Shown here piece after piece: positions 6,845 through 15,209 of a DNA stretch of 41,473 bases. A program made the translations under genes and the position numbers. The number at the start of each line of letters is the position of its first letter. Within the stretch, counting starts at the first letter, position 1. The notes below the pieces were generated by a model. That model was not told where the DNA came from, did not search any database, and saw only the letters and a list, made by a program, of their open reading frames with translations. Source of the stretch: a virus; the IMG/VR virus record IMGVR_UViG_3300037245_000541, positions 1 through 41,473 of that record. One strand, 5' to 3'.

Positions 6845-7010
6845 AAGCGAATCGCGGCGCCCTAAGTGACCGCAAGAGTGCCTTACGAAGGCTAAGGGCC
6901 CACAAGTCAAGCACGCCCAGTGAGCGTAGCGAGTGGCTGCTTTACCTTGGGGATATGCTGAAGTAAGCTCTCGGGCAGGGCACTAGTAGCAAGAGGAGCG
7001 GCACCAATCA
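6845..7010 (+). ncRNA. Candidate structured RNA between terL and portal
   Basis: The 215-bp gap is much more GC-rich than its surroundings and has no ORF. On the + strand a three-way junction can be drawn: GCCC 6915-6918/GGGC 6973-6976 and GAGC 6922-6925/GCTC 6967-6970 enclose hairpin GTAGC-GAGTG-GCTGC (6926-6940) and a second hairpin (6942-6948/6961-6966, one bulged C). Upstream, GCCCT 6859-6863 pairs with AGGGC 6895-6899 around hairpin GCCTT-ACG-AAGGC (6880-6892), and GCGG 6854-6857 could form a pseudoknot with CCGC 6870-6873. Strand is inferred from the flanking genes. It could be a regulatory leader for portal, an RNA processing site, or a packaging-related RNA; none is proven. Confidence 0.5.
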
Positions 7011-7048
7011 TCCCACTTTACAATTCACCTTTATAAGAGATTAAAAGT

Positions 7049-9076
7049 ATGGCAGCTTCAACAGAGGTAGTACTATCTAAAAAGGCTCAATTAGCTTTCT
7101 TTGAATACTACCGTAATACTCAGAACATAGGTAGCGTTACTCGTAATCAAACTAGAGCTCGTTTCTTACGAGTAGATAGAGAGTACCAGCGAGAAGTAGA
7201 TAGACAAGAAGATAATCTACGAGCTCAGAAAGCTAACAACCAAGGCGATACTTCTCGCTACCAGGATATGACTGTTCCTGTAGTTATGCCTCAAGTAGAA
7301 GGAGCAGTAACTCATCAGTCTTCTGTCTTCCTTACTGGCGACCCTATATTTGGAGTAGTAGCTTCACCTGAGTTTGAAGATGAGGCCCTCCAGCTACAGA
7401 CAATCTTAGAAGATAACTCTATTAAAGGCGGTTGGGCTAAAGAGCTTATGCTATTCTTCCGAGATGGCGCTAAGTATAACTTCGCTCCTGTGGAAGTATC
7501 TTGGGCTCAAGAAGTAACTCATACTGTAGAGACAGACCTTACTAAGAACGCTAAAGAAGGTGTACCTAAGAAAGTAATCTGGTCTGGTAATAAGATACGT
7601 CGCTTAGATCCTTACAATACTTTCGTAGATACTAAGGTACCTGCATCTGAAGTATATAAGGACGGTGAGTTCGGAGGCTTTACAGAGCTGTTCGGTCGCA
7701 TTAAGCTTAAGAAGTTTATATCTGAGTTACCTCATAAGATCATAGCTAACATTAAACCTGCTTTTGAATCTGGCGTAGGTGGTACCATGGCAGCTAAAGA
7801 TGCTTCTGCTATGAACTACTACATGCCTTCTATTAATCCTGCAATTAACGAGGATGACTATAAAGGTAACGGAACTAACTGGATACGTTGGGCAGGTATT
7901 ACAGACACTCAGCAGAAGATTGACTATAAGGATAACTATGAAGTAACTACCTTATACTGTCGTATACTTCCTTCTGAGTTTGATCTACGTGTACCTAATG
8001 CTAAGACTCCTCAGATCTATAAGCTAGTCTTTGTAAATCATGAGCATATCATCTTTGCTGAGCAGCAAACTAACGCTCATGGTTACTTACCTCTCATGAT
8101 AGGTCAGCCATTAGAAGACGGTCTATCTTACCAGACTAAGTCCTATGCTGAGAATGCCATTCCTTTCCAGCAACTAGCTACTACTTACATGGGTTCTATC
8201 ATAGCCTCTGCTAGACGTTCTATCTCAGATCGTACTCTGTTTGACCCTAGCCGTATTACTGCTGCTAACATGAACTCAGCTAACCCTTCTGCTAAGATAC
8301 CAGTAAGGCCTGCTGCTTTTGGCTCTAACATATCTGACGCTGTATATGCTTTCCCTTATAGAGCAGATCAGAATGCAGTTAGTATGCAGCAGATCCAGAC
8401 TATCCTTGAACTATCAGACTCCTTAGCTGGACAGAACAAAGCTCAGCGAGGTCAGTTTACTAAGGGTAACAGGACTGTAGAAGAGTTCTCTGAGATCATG
8501 CAGAATGCTAACGGTAGAGATCAGCTAGCCTCTCTTCTTATAGAGCATCAAGTATTTGTACCTATTAAGCTTATCCTTAAACTTAATACCCTGCAGTTCC
8601 AGGGCGGTACTACTGTATATAACAGAGATGAAGATAAGGTTGTAGAGATTGATCCTGTAGCTCTACGTAAGGCAGTACTTAACTTCCGTATCTCAGATGG
8701 TGTAGTACCTGCCTCTAAGATTATAAGTGCTGATGCTTTTGGTATAGCTTTACAGACTATGGCAGGCTCACCTCAGATAGGCGCATCTTATAACATAGGT
8801 CCTGCATTCTCTTACCTAATGAAAACTCAGGGTGCTGAGATAGCAGCGTTTGAGAAACCTCCTGAACAAGTAGCTTACGAAGGTGCAATGAGTCAGTGGC
8901 AGAGTATAGTAGCTCTAGCTATTGAGAAGTCCCCTACAGGCGAGATAGGTGGCGACTTCCCTCCACAACCTTTACCTGAGCAGTTTGGTTACGATCCTGC
9001 AGCTAACAACCCAAAACCAGAAGCAGATAACTCCGGCAGTCAAGCCCCCACCCCACCCTCAGTACTAGAAGGCTAA
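7049..9076 (+). CDS. Portal protein
   Basis: The portal forms the dodecameric channel at the head vertex through which DNA enters and leaves. The call rests on position directly after terL and before scaffold and capsid, on the 675-residue size, and on a typical mix: an N-terminal basic helix-rich part, a central beta-rich wing with several Asn/Tyr-rich segments, and a long helical section around residues 440-500 (ILELSDSLAGQNKAQRGQ). The C terminus is Pro/Ser/Asn-rich and disordered. The ribosome binding site is weak (AAGAGA). No other gene here could serve as portal. Confidence 0.82.
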   Translation: MAASTEVVLSKKAQLAFFEYYRNTQNIGSVTRNQTRARFLRVDREYQREVDRQEDNLRAQKANNQGDTSRYQDMTVPVVMPQVEGAVTHQSSVFLTGDPIFGVVASPEFEDEALQLQTILEDNSIKGGWAKELMLFFRDGAKYNFAPVEVSWAQEVTHTVETDLTKNAKEGVPKKVIWSGNKIRRLDPYNTFVDTKVPASEVYKDGEFGGFTELFGRIKLKKFISELPHKIIANIKPAFESGVGGTMAAKDASAMNYYMPSINPAINEDDYKGNGTNWIRWAGITDTQQKIDYKDNYEVTTLYCRILPSEFDLRVPNAKTPQIYKLVFVNHEHIIFAEQQTNAHGYLPLMIGQPLEDGLSYQTKSYAENAIPFQQLATTYMGSIIASARRSISDRTLFDPSRITAANMNSANPSAKIPVRPAAFGSNISDAVYAFPYRADQNAVSMQQIQTILELSDSLAGQNKAQRGQFTKGNRTVEEFSEIMQNANGRDQLASLLIEHQVFVPIKLILKLNTLQFQGGTTVYNRDEDKVVEIDPVALRKAVLNFRISDGVVPASKIISADAFGIALQTMAGSPQIGASYNIGPAFSYLMKTQGAEIAAFEKPPEQVAYEGAMSQWQSIVALAIEKSPTGEIGGDFPPQPLPEQFGYDPAANNPKPEADNSGSQAPTPPSVLEG

Positions 9077-9078
9077 CC

Positions 9079-9369
9079 ATGGCACATATGATCCCTACCA
9101 GCTTTACCGCATATCAACTTAACCATCAAGAGCAAGTAGAGGGCTCTAAGTTTACTATCACTCAGAAGCAAGTGATTCAGAATCACATAGCTGACTTAGC
9201 TGAGCAGTTACTTACCTTAGAGCCTGACACTAAAGATGTACTTAAGTTTGCACAGCAGCAAGCTCACTTTAAAGGAGGTATAGCTAGCCTTAAGTACCTC
9301 CTTGCTGTATGTGAGGCAATAGAAGAAGAAGAAGTACTAGCTATGGACTTAAGACCAGAAGTAGACTAA
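9079..9369 (+). CDS. Small hypothetical protein between portal and scaffold, 96 aa
   Basis: Starts 2 bp after the portal stop with AGAAGG upstream. The product is predicted helical, with an acidic C terminus (EAIEEEEVLAMDL). Its place suggests a minor head or assembly factor. No family is recognised. Confidence 0.65.
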   Translation: MAHMIPTSFTAYQLNHQEQVEGSKFTITQKQVIQNHIADLAEQLLTLEPDTKDVLKFAQQQAHFKGGIASLKYLLAVCEAIEEEEVLAMDLRPEVD

Positions 9370-9407
9370 ACCACCCAACCCAAAACCAACCTAAGAGTAA
9401 AAGACCA

Positions 9408-10169
9408 ATGAGTATATTAGATATGTTTCGCGCACCTCCTCAGCCAGTAGTTCAGACAGTAGCTCAACCTGCTCCTGCTCAGCCAGCTCCTCCTGGTAAC
9501 ATCCCTGCACCTACAGTTCAAGCTTCTATAACTCCCGGAGCTGCACCTAACGGAGTAGTACCTGAGGTCGCACCTGTTACTGTTGAAGGTAACGGAAATC
9601 CTCAAAACCCACTTGATCAGTTTAAGGACCTATGGCAAACTGCTCCTATAGATCCTAATGCACCTGGTACTCCGGCTGCTCCCGCACCACTTACAGCGGA
9701 ACAGTTAACCGCCTCTATGAGCAAGGCTAACTTTACTAATACGTTAGATCCTAGCTTAATGACTGCTATTGCAGCAGGAGGAGAAGAGGCAGGAGTAGCT
9801 TTTACTACAGCCCTAGATCAAGTAGCTAGACAGATAATGGTACAGTCTACCTTAGTTAACAACAAGTTAACTGAGCAAGCTGTAGCTCACGCTGAACAGA
9901 AAGCTACTGCAAATATTCCTGATATGCTCAGACAGCAAGCTACATCTAACCACCTAGTTGAATCAAACCCAGTCTTTCAAAACCCTGCAATCAAACCGTT
10001 TGTAGAAAGTGCACAACAGCAACTTCTAATTAAACACCCTACAGCAACTCCGGCAGAGCTCACTGTACTGACTAATGATTTAATGTCAGCTATCTCAGAG
10101 ACCTTTGCTCCGGCTACTCCAATAGATCCTGCAGTTGCAGCAGGTACGGACTGGGATAAGTTCCTGTAG
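9408..10169 (+). CDS. Probable scaffold protein
   Basis: Scaffold proteins guide capsid shell assembly and are absent from the mature head. The 253-residue protein has a Pro/Ala/Gln-rich, disordered N-terminal 90 residues, a helical Gln/Ala-rich middle (residues about 120-220) and a C terminus ending GTDWDKFL. This composition, and position immediately before the major capsid gene, are characteristic. The ribosome binding site is weak. The specific family was not identified. Confidence 0.72.
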   Translation: MSILDMFRAPPQPVVQTVAQPAPAQPAPPGNIPAPTVQASITPGAAPNGVVPEVAPVTVEGNGNPQNPLDQFKDLWQTAPIDPNAPGTPAAPAPLTAEQLTASMSKANFTNTLDPSLMTAIAAGGEEAGVAFTTALDQVARQIMVQSTLVNNKLTEQAVAHAEQKATANIPDMLRQQATSNHLVESNPVFQNPAIKPFVESAQQQLLIKHPTATPAELTVLTNDLMSAISETFAPATPIDPAVAAGTDWDKFL

Positions 10170-10239
10170 GTAGAACTGTTTACTTAACTCTTTTTAATCC
10201 TTTAATTATTAGCTTCTTAGCTAGTAGGAGATTTTTATT

Positions 10240-11469
10240 ATGACCACTGGAATTTTTAATACTGGTAACTTTACCCAGGATCTAGCTAAGAAGTCATTCG
10301 CAGCTATGATTACACGGTTGATGCCTAACGGTACTGCCCCACTGTTTGCGATGACTTCAATGACTACTGACGAAACTGCTTTGCAAGTAGAGCATGGTTT
10401 CTTCTCTAAGACTATGATCTTCCCTGAGCTTAAGATTGACAATGGCGGAGGTTACAACTCAGCTGAAACAGTTATGGTTGTAGATACAATTGATAACTTG
10501 CTGCCTGGTATGATGATGCGCATTGAACGTACTGGCGAGAATGTTATTCTTGATACAGTAGGTCCTGGTGCTATCATTCAGGTTACTCGTGGTGTAGGTA
10601 CGGTTGCTGCTGCAGCTATCCTAGATGACGATGACTTCTACCAAGTAGGTACAGCGTTTGAAGAAAGCTCTGTTCGTCCCGTTGCTAACAACATCATCCC
10701 AGTACGTGTTACTAACCTTACTCAGATATTCCGTAATACTTGGGCTATCTCAGGTTCTGCTCGTGCTACTGAAGTTATAGCCGGTGACGCTACTGATGCT
10801 GAAAGTCGTCAAGATGCTGCTGCGTTCCATGCTGCTGATATCGAGAAAGGTATCTTCTTCGGTCAGAAGTCCCAGGGTACTCGTAATGGTCAACCGTTCC
10901 GTACTATGAATGGTTTGATTACTATGATCGAAGATCCTACCTTCTACCCACCTTCTTACCTTGGTTCAGTTAACAGCTTCACTGCTGGTGCAACTACTAA
11001 CTTTACTCAGTTGCAGACTATGTTGGATCCGGTCTTTAACCAGGCTACTGATCCTAAAGGCGCTAACGAACGAGTTCTGTTCTGCGGCGGTGCTGCTAAG
11101 GTAGTTCTTAACGAGATCGGTCGCTTGAACGGTACCTATCATCTAGTAGATGGCCAGACTAACTTCGGTCTGCAGTTCTCTACTCTTACTATGGCTCGCG
11201 GTAAGTTCCGTATTATTGAGCATCCGCTCTTTAACACTAACGCTACTTGGGCTAAGATGGCAGTTGCTGTTGATCTTCCTACCTTCCGTCTAGCTTACCT
11301 TGCTGGCCGTAAGACTCAGAACTTGGAGTTCAACACTTCAGGTAACCAAGCTCAAGATAACGGTATTGATGCTGTAGGTGGTACTCTTACTACTGAGCTT
11401 ACTACTGTTATCAAGAACACTCCTGCTAACGCGGTTATTCGTAACCTTACTCTAGCAGCTGTAGGTTAA
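10240..11469 (+). CDS. Major capsid protein, SU10/DUF5309-like
   Basis: Builds the icosahedral shell. The 409-residue length, position after scaffold, and C-terminal signature (GGTLTTELTTVIKNTP then AVIRNL, following an ENP-like 'HPLFNTNATW' strand region) match my knowledge of the SU10/DUF5309 capsid family with an HK97-type fold. AGGAG lies nine bases before the ATG. Codon use differs from its neighbours: all but two or three Arg codons are CGT/CGC and none is AGA/AGG, and TTG/CTG leucine is common, as expected for the most strongly expressed structural gene. A hairpin follows the stop (11491-11514). Confidence 0.85.
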   Translation: MTTGIFNTGNFTQDLAKKSFAAMITRLMPNGTAPLFAMTSMTTDETALQVEHGFFSKTMIFPELKIDNGGGYNSAETVMVVDTIDNLLPGMMMRIERTGENVILDTVGPGAIIQVTRGVGTVAAAAILDDDDFYQVGTAFEESSVRPVANNIIPVRVTNLTQIFRNTWAISGSARATEVIAGDATDAESRQDAAAFHAADIEKGIFFGQKSQGTRNGQPFRTMNGLITMIEDPTFYPPSYLGSVNSFTAGATTNFTQLQTMLDPVFNQATDPKGANERVLFCGGAAKVVLNEIGRLNGTYHLVDGQTNFGLQFSTLTMARGKFRIIEHPLFNTNATWAKMAVAVDLPTFRLAYLAGRKTQNLEFNTSGNQAQDNGIDAVGGTLTTELTTVIKNTPANAVIRNLTLAAVG

Positions 11470-11490
11470 ACCCTGTAGTACCCAACCAGA

Positions 11491-11514
11491 AGCTGCTCTG
11501 AAATATGGGCAGTT
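11491..11514 (+). other. Intergenic hairpin after the capsid gene (copy 1)
   Basis: AGCTGCTC pairs with GGGCAGTT (8 bp with two G-U pairs) around loop TGAAATAT, followed by a short T stretch and a C-rich tract. A related hairpin lies at 12097-12122. It may be a weak terminator or mRNA-processing site that raises the level of capsid mRNA; the T tract is too short for an efficient terminator. Confidence 0.5.
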
Positions 11515-11551
11515 TCATCCCCTCCCTAGTACTTAAACCTGAGATCATATC

Positions 11552-12085
11552 ATGCCTACTAAAGAAACTAAAAGTACCCCAGCTAAGTCAGTATCAGTAT
11601 CAGTGTCTAAACCTGAACCTGTAGCTAAACCTGAACCTGTAGCAAAGACCCAAGCCTCTATCGGAGATACCTTAGCCGGTAAGAAGTTGGACGCTGTAGC
11701 GAATCCTGCCCCTGTAGCTCCTGCACCTAAGGTTATTGTAGCTCCTAAGAAAGAGTTTCAGACTTACCGTTCTTCTCGTGTCTCTACTCAAATGATTAGT
11801 GATACAGGTCGCCGAATCCGATTCACTGCTCACCTATTCATTACCCGCGAAGAGTGCCTTATTGCGTACTTAGATGCTGAGATTGCTAATGGCTGTCGTG
11901 ACATTACTAAGGGTGAGATGGTAGAAACAGCTGAGCGAGATCCTATGGCTGCTATACGTGCACAGCACTTTAAAGAGTTTACTGCTCAGCAAGCTTTAGT
12001 TTCTCAGTCACGTGACATGGGTAATAACCTAGTTCCAGGTACTATCCCCTTTCAAGCATTGAACACAGGTCAGCTAACTACTTAG
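11552..12085 (+). CDS. Hypothetical virion-associated protein with disordered N terminus, 177 aa
   Basis: The first 70 residues are Pro/Ala/Val/Lys-rich and repetitive (KPEPVA twice, SVSVSVS), and certainly flexible. The rest looks folded: beta strands around FQTYRSSRV and RRIRFTAHLFI, then helices. It lies directly after the capsid gene between two related hairpins, suggesting a head decoration or completion protein. The ribosome binding site is weak. No family is recognised. Confidence 0.62.
   Translation: MPTKETKSTPAKSVSVSVSKPEPVAKPEPVAKTQASIGDTLAGKKLDAVANPAPVAPAPKVIVAPKKEFQTYRSSRVSTQMISDTGRRIRFTAHLFITREECLIAYLDAEIANGCRDITKGEMVETAERDPMAAIRAQHFKEFTAQQALVSQSRDMGNNLVPGTIPFQALNTGQLTT
11607..11642 (+). 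repeat. 18-bp tandem duplication inside a coding region
   Basis: The unit CTAAACCTGAACCTGTAG occurs twice in direct succession (11607-11624 and 11625-11642), encoding the repeated KPEPVA. Just upstream TCAGTA is repeated in threes, giving SVSVSVS. Both keep the frame, as expected for replication slippage in a tolerant linker. Confidence 0.85.
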
Positions 12086-12096
12086 TATGATTCAAC

Positions 12097-12122
12097 TTAG
12101 CTGCTTAGAAATAGGCGGCTAA
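12097..12122 (+). other. Intergenic hairpin (copy 2)
   Basis: TTAGCTGC pairs with GCGGCTAA (8 bp, one G-U) around loop TTAGAAATAG. It shares AGCTGCT and GAAATA with the hairpin at 11491-11514, so the two look like copies of one element flanking the 177-residue gene. Confidence 0.5.
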
Positions 12123-12158
12123 CTTAAGTTATACACTAATAACAACGAGGATATACTA

Positions 12159-12431
12159 ATGCCAGATAACAGCACTTATGCAGGTTCAGCTCCTAACAAC
12201 CCTGCCGGTCACTCTGAAGTACTACCTGATGCTACAACTACTGAGCTAGCTGAATTTAGCCGCGGTATATACGTAGGCTGTGCAGGTAACTTAACAGTAG
12301 TTATGGGAGCTGACGGAGAAGCAGGTACTCTTACTACCTTTACTGCTGTACCTACAGGTACTCTACTTCCTATCCGCATACATACTATTTCTGATACTTC
12401 AACTGCTACCTGTGTAGTTGCTATCTACTAG
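12159..12431 (+). CDS. Spike base protein, RCAP_Rcc01079-like
   Basis: The 90-residue protein has the layout I know from small spike-base proteins (RCAP_Rcc01079 type): a short N-terminal tail, then strands around SRGIYVGCAGNLTVV, a conserved turn VPTGTLLPIRI, and a C-terminal strand ending VVAIY. In gene transfer agents and phages such proteins attach head or tail spikes to the particle. GAGGA precedes the ATG. The next two genes, also beta-rich and lying 9 and 1 bp downstream, probably complete the surface structure. Confidence 0.65.
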   Translation: MPDNSTYAGSAPNNPAGHSEVLPDATTTELAEFSRGIYVGCAGNLTVVMGADGEAGTLTTFTAVPTGTLLPIRIHTISDTSTATCVVAIY

Positions 12432-12440
12432 GAGTAACTT

Positions 12441-12842
12441 ATGAAGTTAGCTAATGATGTTAGAAGCTCCAGAGGTGCAGACCTATCTGATAGTATAGAT
12501 GCTGACGCCTTTCCCGGTAAACTTAATTTCTACAATGCTCCCCAGCCAGCTAAAGGAGGAACTGTAACTACACTGATCGTTAGTTTTGATTTAGCTTTCC
12601 CTGTAGCTCCTTCTCCTGTAAATGGAGTAACTACTTGGTCTAGCATTCCAGGCCCTGTAAACGCAGTATCTACTAATGACTTAAGCTGGGCTAGAGTGAC
12701 AACAAACTTTGGCGCGTTTATAGCAGACTACACTGTAGGACTTACTGGCTCTGGAGCTGATATAGAGTTTGACGCTATAGAAGCAGCCTCTGGCTCTCCT
12801 GTATCCATGGACTCTTTTGTATTAATAGAAGGTAATAACTAA
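12441..12842 (+). CDS. Phage structural protein of unknown role, 133 aa
   Basis: The opening MKLANDVRSSRGADLSDSI followed by a small beta domain and a final 'DSFVLIEGNN' strand resembles a common class of small phage virion proteins often found beside spike-base genes. AGGAG lies six bases before the ATG. The rest is Thr/Ser/Gly-rich beta sequence without motifs. It is likely part of the same surface complex as its neighbours; the resemblance is from memory of the family pattern, not a search. Confidence 0.6.
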   Translation: MKLANDVRSSRGADLSDSIDADAFPGKLNFYNAPQPAKGGTVTTLIVSFDLAFPVAPSPVNGVTTWSSIPGPVNAVSTNDLSWARVTTNFGAFIADYTVGLTGSGADIEFDAIEAASGSPVSMDSFVLIEGNN

Positions 12843-12843
12843 T

Positions 12844-13962
12844 ATGGCTACTCCAGGGCAGATAGTTCTTAACTCTCTCACAGCAGGGGTATCTTCACTA
12901 GCTGCAGCTTATACTAATCCTTCTGTGGCTGATACAGATAGAGTTTATATCCAGTTTAGAAAGGATGTTGCTACTAAGTGGATTACTGTAAACTTAGATG
13001 TGTCTGTTGACTCTGGCTGGAATAGCGCCTTTACTCCTTGGGGGTTAACTGCAGATACTGGTTACGATTGTAGAGTAAGAGCTGTAAGTGATGCTGACGG
13101 TGCAGGTCCTTGGTCAGCTATCCTAAGTGAGACTACTTTAAACGACACCTTCAGCGAACCTTTAATAGCTTGGGATGAGTTCGGAGTAAGAACTGGACCT
13201 TTCGTAGATAACACAGGTCAGTTAGATTCATCCTATGACTTAGATACTAAGATAGGTACAGGTAACCAGTCTAATCAGGTCCGTAATAGTAGACCTTGTT
13301 GGCAGTCCGATAACACATCAGGTCTTAGTACTGGCTCTCTAGGGTCTCCCATTCTAGCTCAACCTTGTACTATCTACTGTGCCCTTCAGCTATTCTTCAT
13401 AGATGCTAACAATAGAACTATCTTTTATGGCCACTCTTTTGATACCTTTCTAGCACCTCTTGAGATACGTGTCCAGACTGGAGGCTTCTCCCTTACTTCT
13501 AATGGTACAGGAGAGTACGCAAAAGGTATTGCATCTACTGACGGCAGGTTATCAGTTGTAGAGTGTGTAATAGATGACGGCTCATCTAGTATCAGGATAA
13601 TGGACGATGTAGGTAATGATAGCGGGGATATAGCTGTAGACATTCAGTTCTCTGATGACTTCACTCCTCAGGCACTGCTGTGGAATACTGCTATGACAAC
13701 TAATGCGGACTTACCTGCGCAGATGTATGAAGTATCTGTGTATGATGGTTTTGGTACTGCTTCTGAACGTACTGCTAGACGAGAAGAGCTGCTACAGAAG
13801 TGGGGCATAAACGCTCCTGACCTCCTTGATTACCGTACTGCTACTGCTAGTATAACCTTAGATGATACAACTGCTACAGGTACTGGAACTATAGGTACTG
13901 TTCCTCCTAGCGGATCAAGTAAGACTGTAGCTTCAGGAGTACAAGTGGGGATACAACTATGA
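12844..13962 (+). CDS. FN3 plus LamG-like surface protein, 372 aa
   Basis: Residues about 5-100 resemble a fibronectin type III domain (paired strands with 'YDCRVRAVSDADGAGPWS' near its end). Residues about 105-320 look like a concanavalin/LamG-like lectin fold (AWDEFGVRTGPFVDN then strands ending in 'YEVSVYDGF'), and the C terminus begins another Ig-like strand set. Such proteins decorate phage heads or tails and may bind glycans. The last four bases overlap the next gene (ATGA), so the two are coupled. The domain calls are by eye. Confidence 0.6.
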   Translation: MATPGQIVLNSLTAGVSSLAAAYTNPSVADTDRVYIQFRKDVATKWITVNLDVSVDSGWNSAFTPWGLTADTGYDCRVRAVSDADGAGPWSAILSETTLNDTFSEPLIAWDEFGVRTGPFVDNTGQLDSSYDLDTKIGTGNQSNQVRNSRPCWQSDNTSGLSTGSLGSPILAQPCTIYCALQLFFIDANNRTIFYGHSFDTFLAPLEIRVQTGGFSLTSNGTGEYAKGIASTDGRLSVVECVIDDGSSSIRIMDDVGNDSGDIAVDIQFSDDFTPQALLWNTAMTTNADLPAQMYEVSVYDGFGTASERTARREELLQKWGINAPDLLDYRTATASITLDDTTATGTGTIGTVPPSGSSKTVASGVQVGIQL

Positions 13963-14567
13963 CGTTTGATGAATTATTAGAAGAGATCTACCTGATAACT
14001 AACCGTAGAGATCTTGTAGCTGAGAGTAAGTCTGCACTTAAGAGATCTACACTTAAGGGACACAAGACTGACTTCTACCCTAAAGATATCTTTGAAGAAG
14101 GTATTCAGTTCCCTGACTCTAAGTATCTACAGTCCTTTGATCCTTACACTACCTGGAGTAACTTCAGATCTTGGAAGTACTTTAAGCGGGTAGATCTTAA
14201 TCAGCTGCCTAGCCCTAGCGGAGAGTATGTATCTGTACCTATAGAGATCCTTACTGTAGATGAGACTTTAGATAGTTACGGCTGCGCTAAGGCTGACATA
14301 GCTTATGAAGCAGGTAGGATGCTAGAGATTAGATCCTCTGTAGACTTTACTAAAGCTATCGTAGGTTGCTACTTACTTCCTATAGTTGTAGAAGATAACT
14401 ATAACTCCTGGTTAGCTGAGCAGTACCCTTACTTTATTATTCACGAGTCTGCTAGACTTATCTTTGCCTCTATAGGTAAGATTGAAGAGTCAAGAGCTCA
14501 AGCAGGACTAGTAGCTGAAGAGCTAGCTGAACTAAAACTAGGTGCTACTGTTACTGTAGGCTCCTAA
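13959..14567 (+). CDS. Probable head-tail adaptor (tail tubular A-like)
   Basis: Adaptors bind under the portal and receive the tail. The 202-residue helical protein opens with MTFDELLEEIYLITNRRDL, a pattern typical of phage adaptor/tail tubular A proteins in which an N-terminal helix detects the basepair or residue count of the portal clip. It has further paired helices (around residues 115-195) that fit a four-helix bundle. Length and position before the nozzle and tail genes agree. The start overlaps the previous gene by 4 bp. Confidence 0.62.
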   Translation: MTFDELLEEIYLITNRRDLVAESKSALKRSTLKGHKTDFYPKDIFEEGIQFPDSKYLQSFDPYTTWSNFRSWKYFKRVDLNQLPSPSGEYVSVPIEILTVDETLDSYGCAKADIAYEAGRMLEIRSSVDFTKAIVGCYLLPIVVEDNYNSWLAEQYPYFIIHESARLIFASIGKIEESRAQAGLVAEELAELKLGATVTVGS

Positions 14568-14593
14568 CTAATTATTATTAAGAGGAAGTACTG

Positions 14594-15208
14594 ATGTCTG
14601 ATTGTGATGCAAGTATATGGAAACCGCGTACCCAGTGTGAGAATGTCTTTGATGGAGCTAACCCTACCTTAGCAAATGAGTTAGCGGCTCTTATTGTAGG
14701 TACTTCTGATCCTACTACTGGATCTCATATAGCTATGGGACCTCAGTTAATCCAAGCTAAAGCTAATGCTACTGAAGCACAAGGTATGGGTATTAACGCC
14801 CTAGGTGGCGATGTAACTATAGGTGGTGAGGAGAGTACTATCACAGCCTGGAACTTAGAGCGGGAGGCACTAGAGAGGGTGCTTACTGAGTCTGATAGAT
14901 TCCTTCCTGTAGCTGCTAACCCTCTTACAGGTGTAGCTCATACTATCGGCGGCTCTAACATAGGCTTCATTACAGAGGTTACTAACGTCGCAGGTACTAC
15001 TCTGACTATCAATGATAGCTCTAAAGCAGGGGTTAACATAGGTGACATCATGTCCTTCTTTACTAGAAGTAACGTTGGTATCCTAGGCACTAATGCTGTA
15101 GGTGATCAGTTTCTAATACGTCCTATATCTGGCACTGCAGTAGAGTTCAGTAGATCCTGCTCATTTCAGTACGTAGCTGTAGACACTTGGTTATACACAG
15201 GACCTTAA
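14594..15208 (+). CDS. Hypothetical structural protein, 204 aa
   Basis: AGAGGAAG precedes the ATG. The N-terminal part is helical, the C-terminal part is a Gly/Thr-rich beta domain (TLTINDSSKAGVNIGDIMSFF). It sits between the adaptor and the Gly-rich protein and overlaps neither. A tail or fibre-associated role is likely from context; no family is recognised. Confidence 0.6.
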   Translation: MSDCDASIWKPRTQCENVFDGANPTLANELAALIVGTSDPTTGSHIAMGPQLIQAKANATEAQGMGINALGGDVTIGGEESTITAWNLEREALERVLTESDRFLPVAANPLTGVAHTIGGSNIGFITEVTNVAGTTLTINDSSKAGVNIGDIMSFFTRSNVGILGTNAVGDQFLIRPISGTAVEFSRSCSFQYVAVDTWLYTGP

Positions 15209-15209
15209 T

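Noticed and set aside
6834-7048. tRNA or group I intron in the gap between terL and portal
   Set aside because: No T loop, acceptor pairing or CCA in a tRNA layout, and no group I core or split gene at the site. A novel structured RNA fits better.
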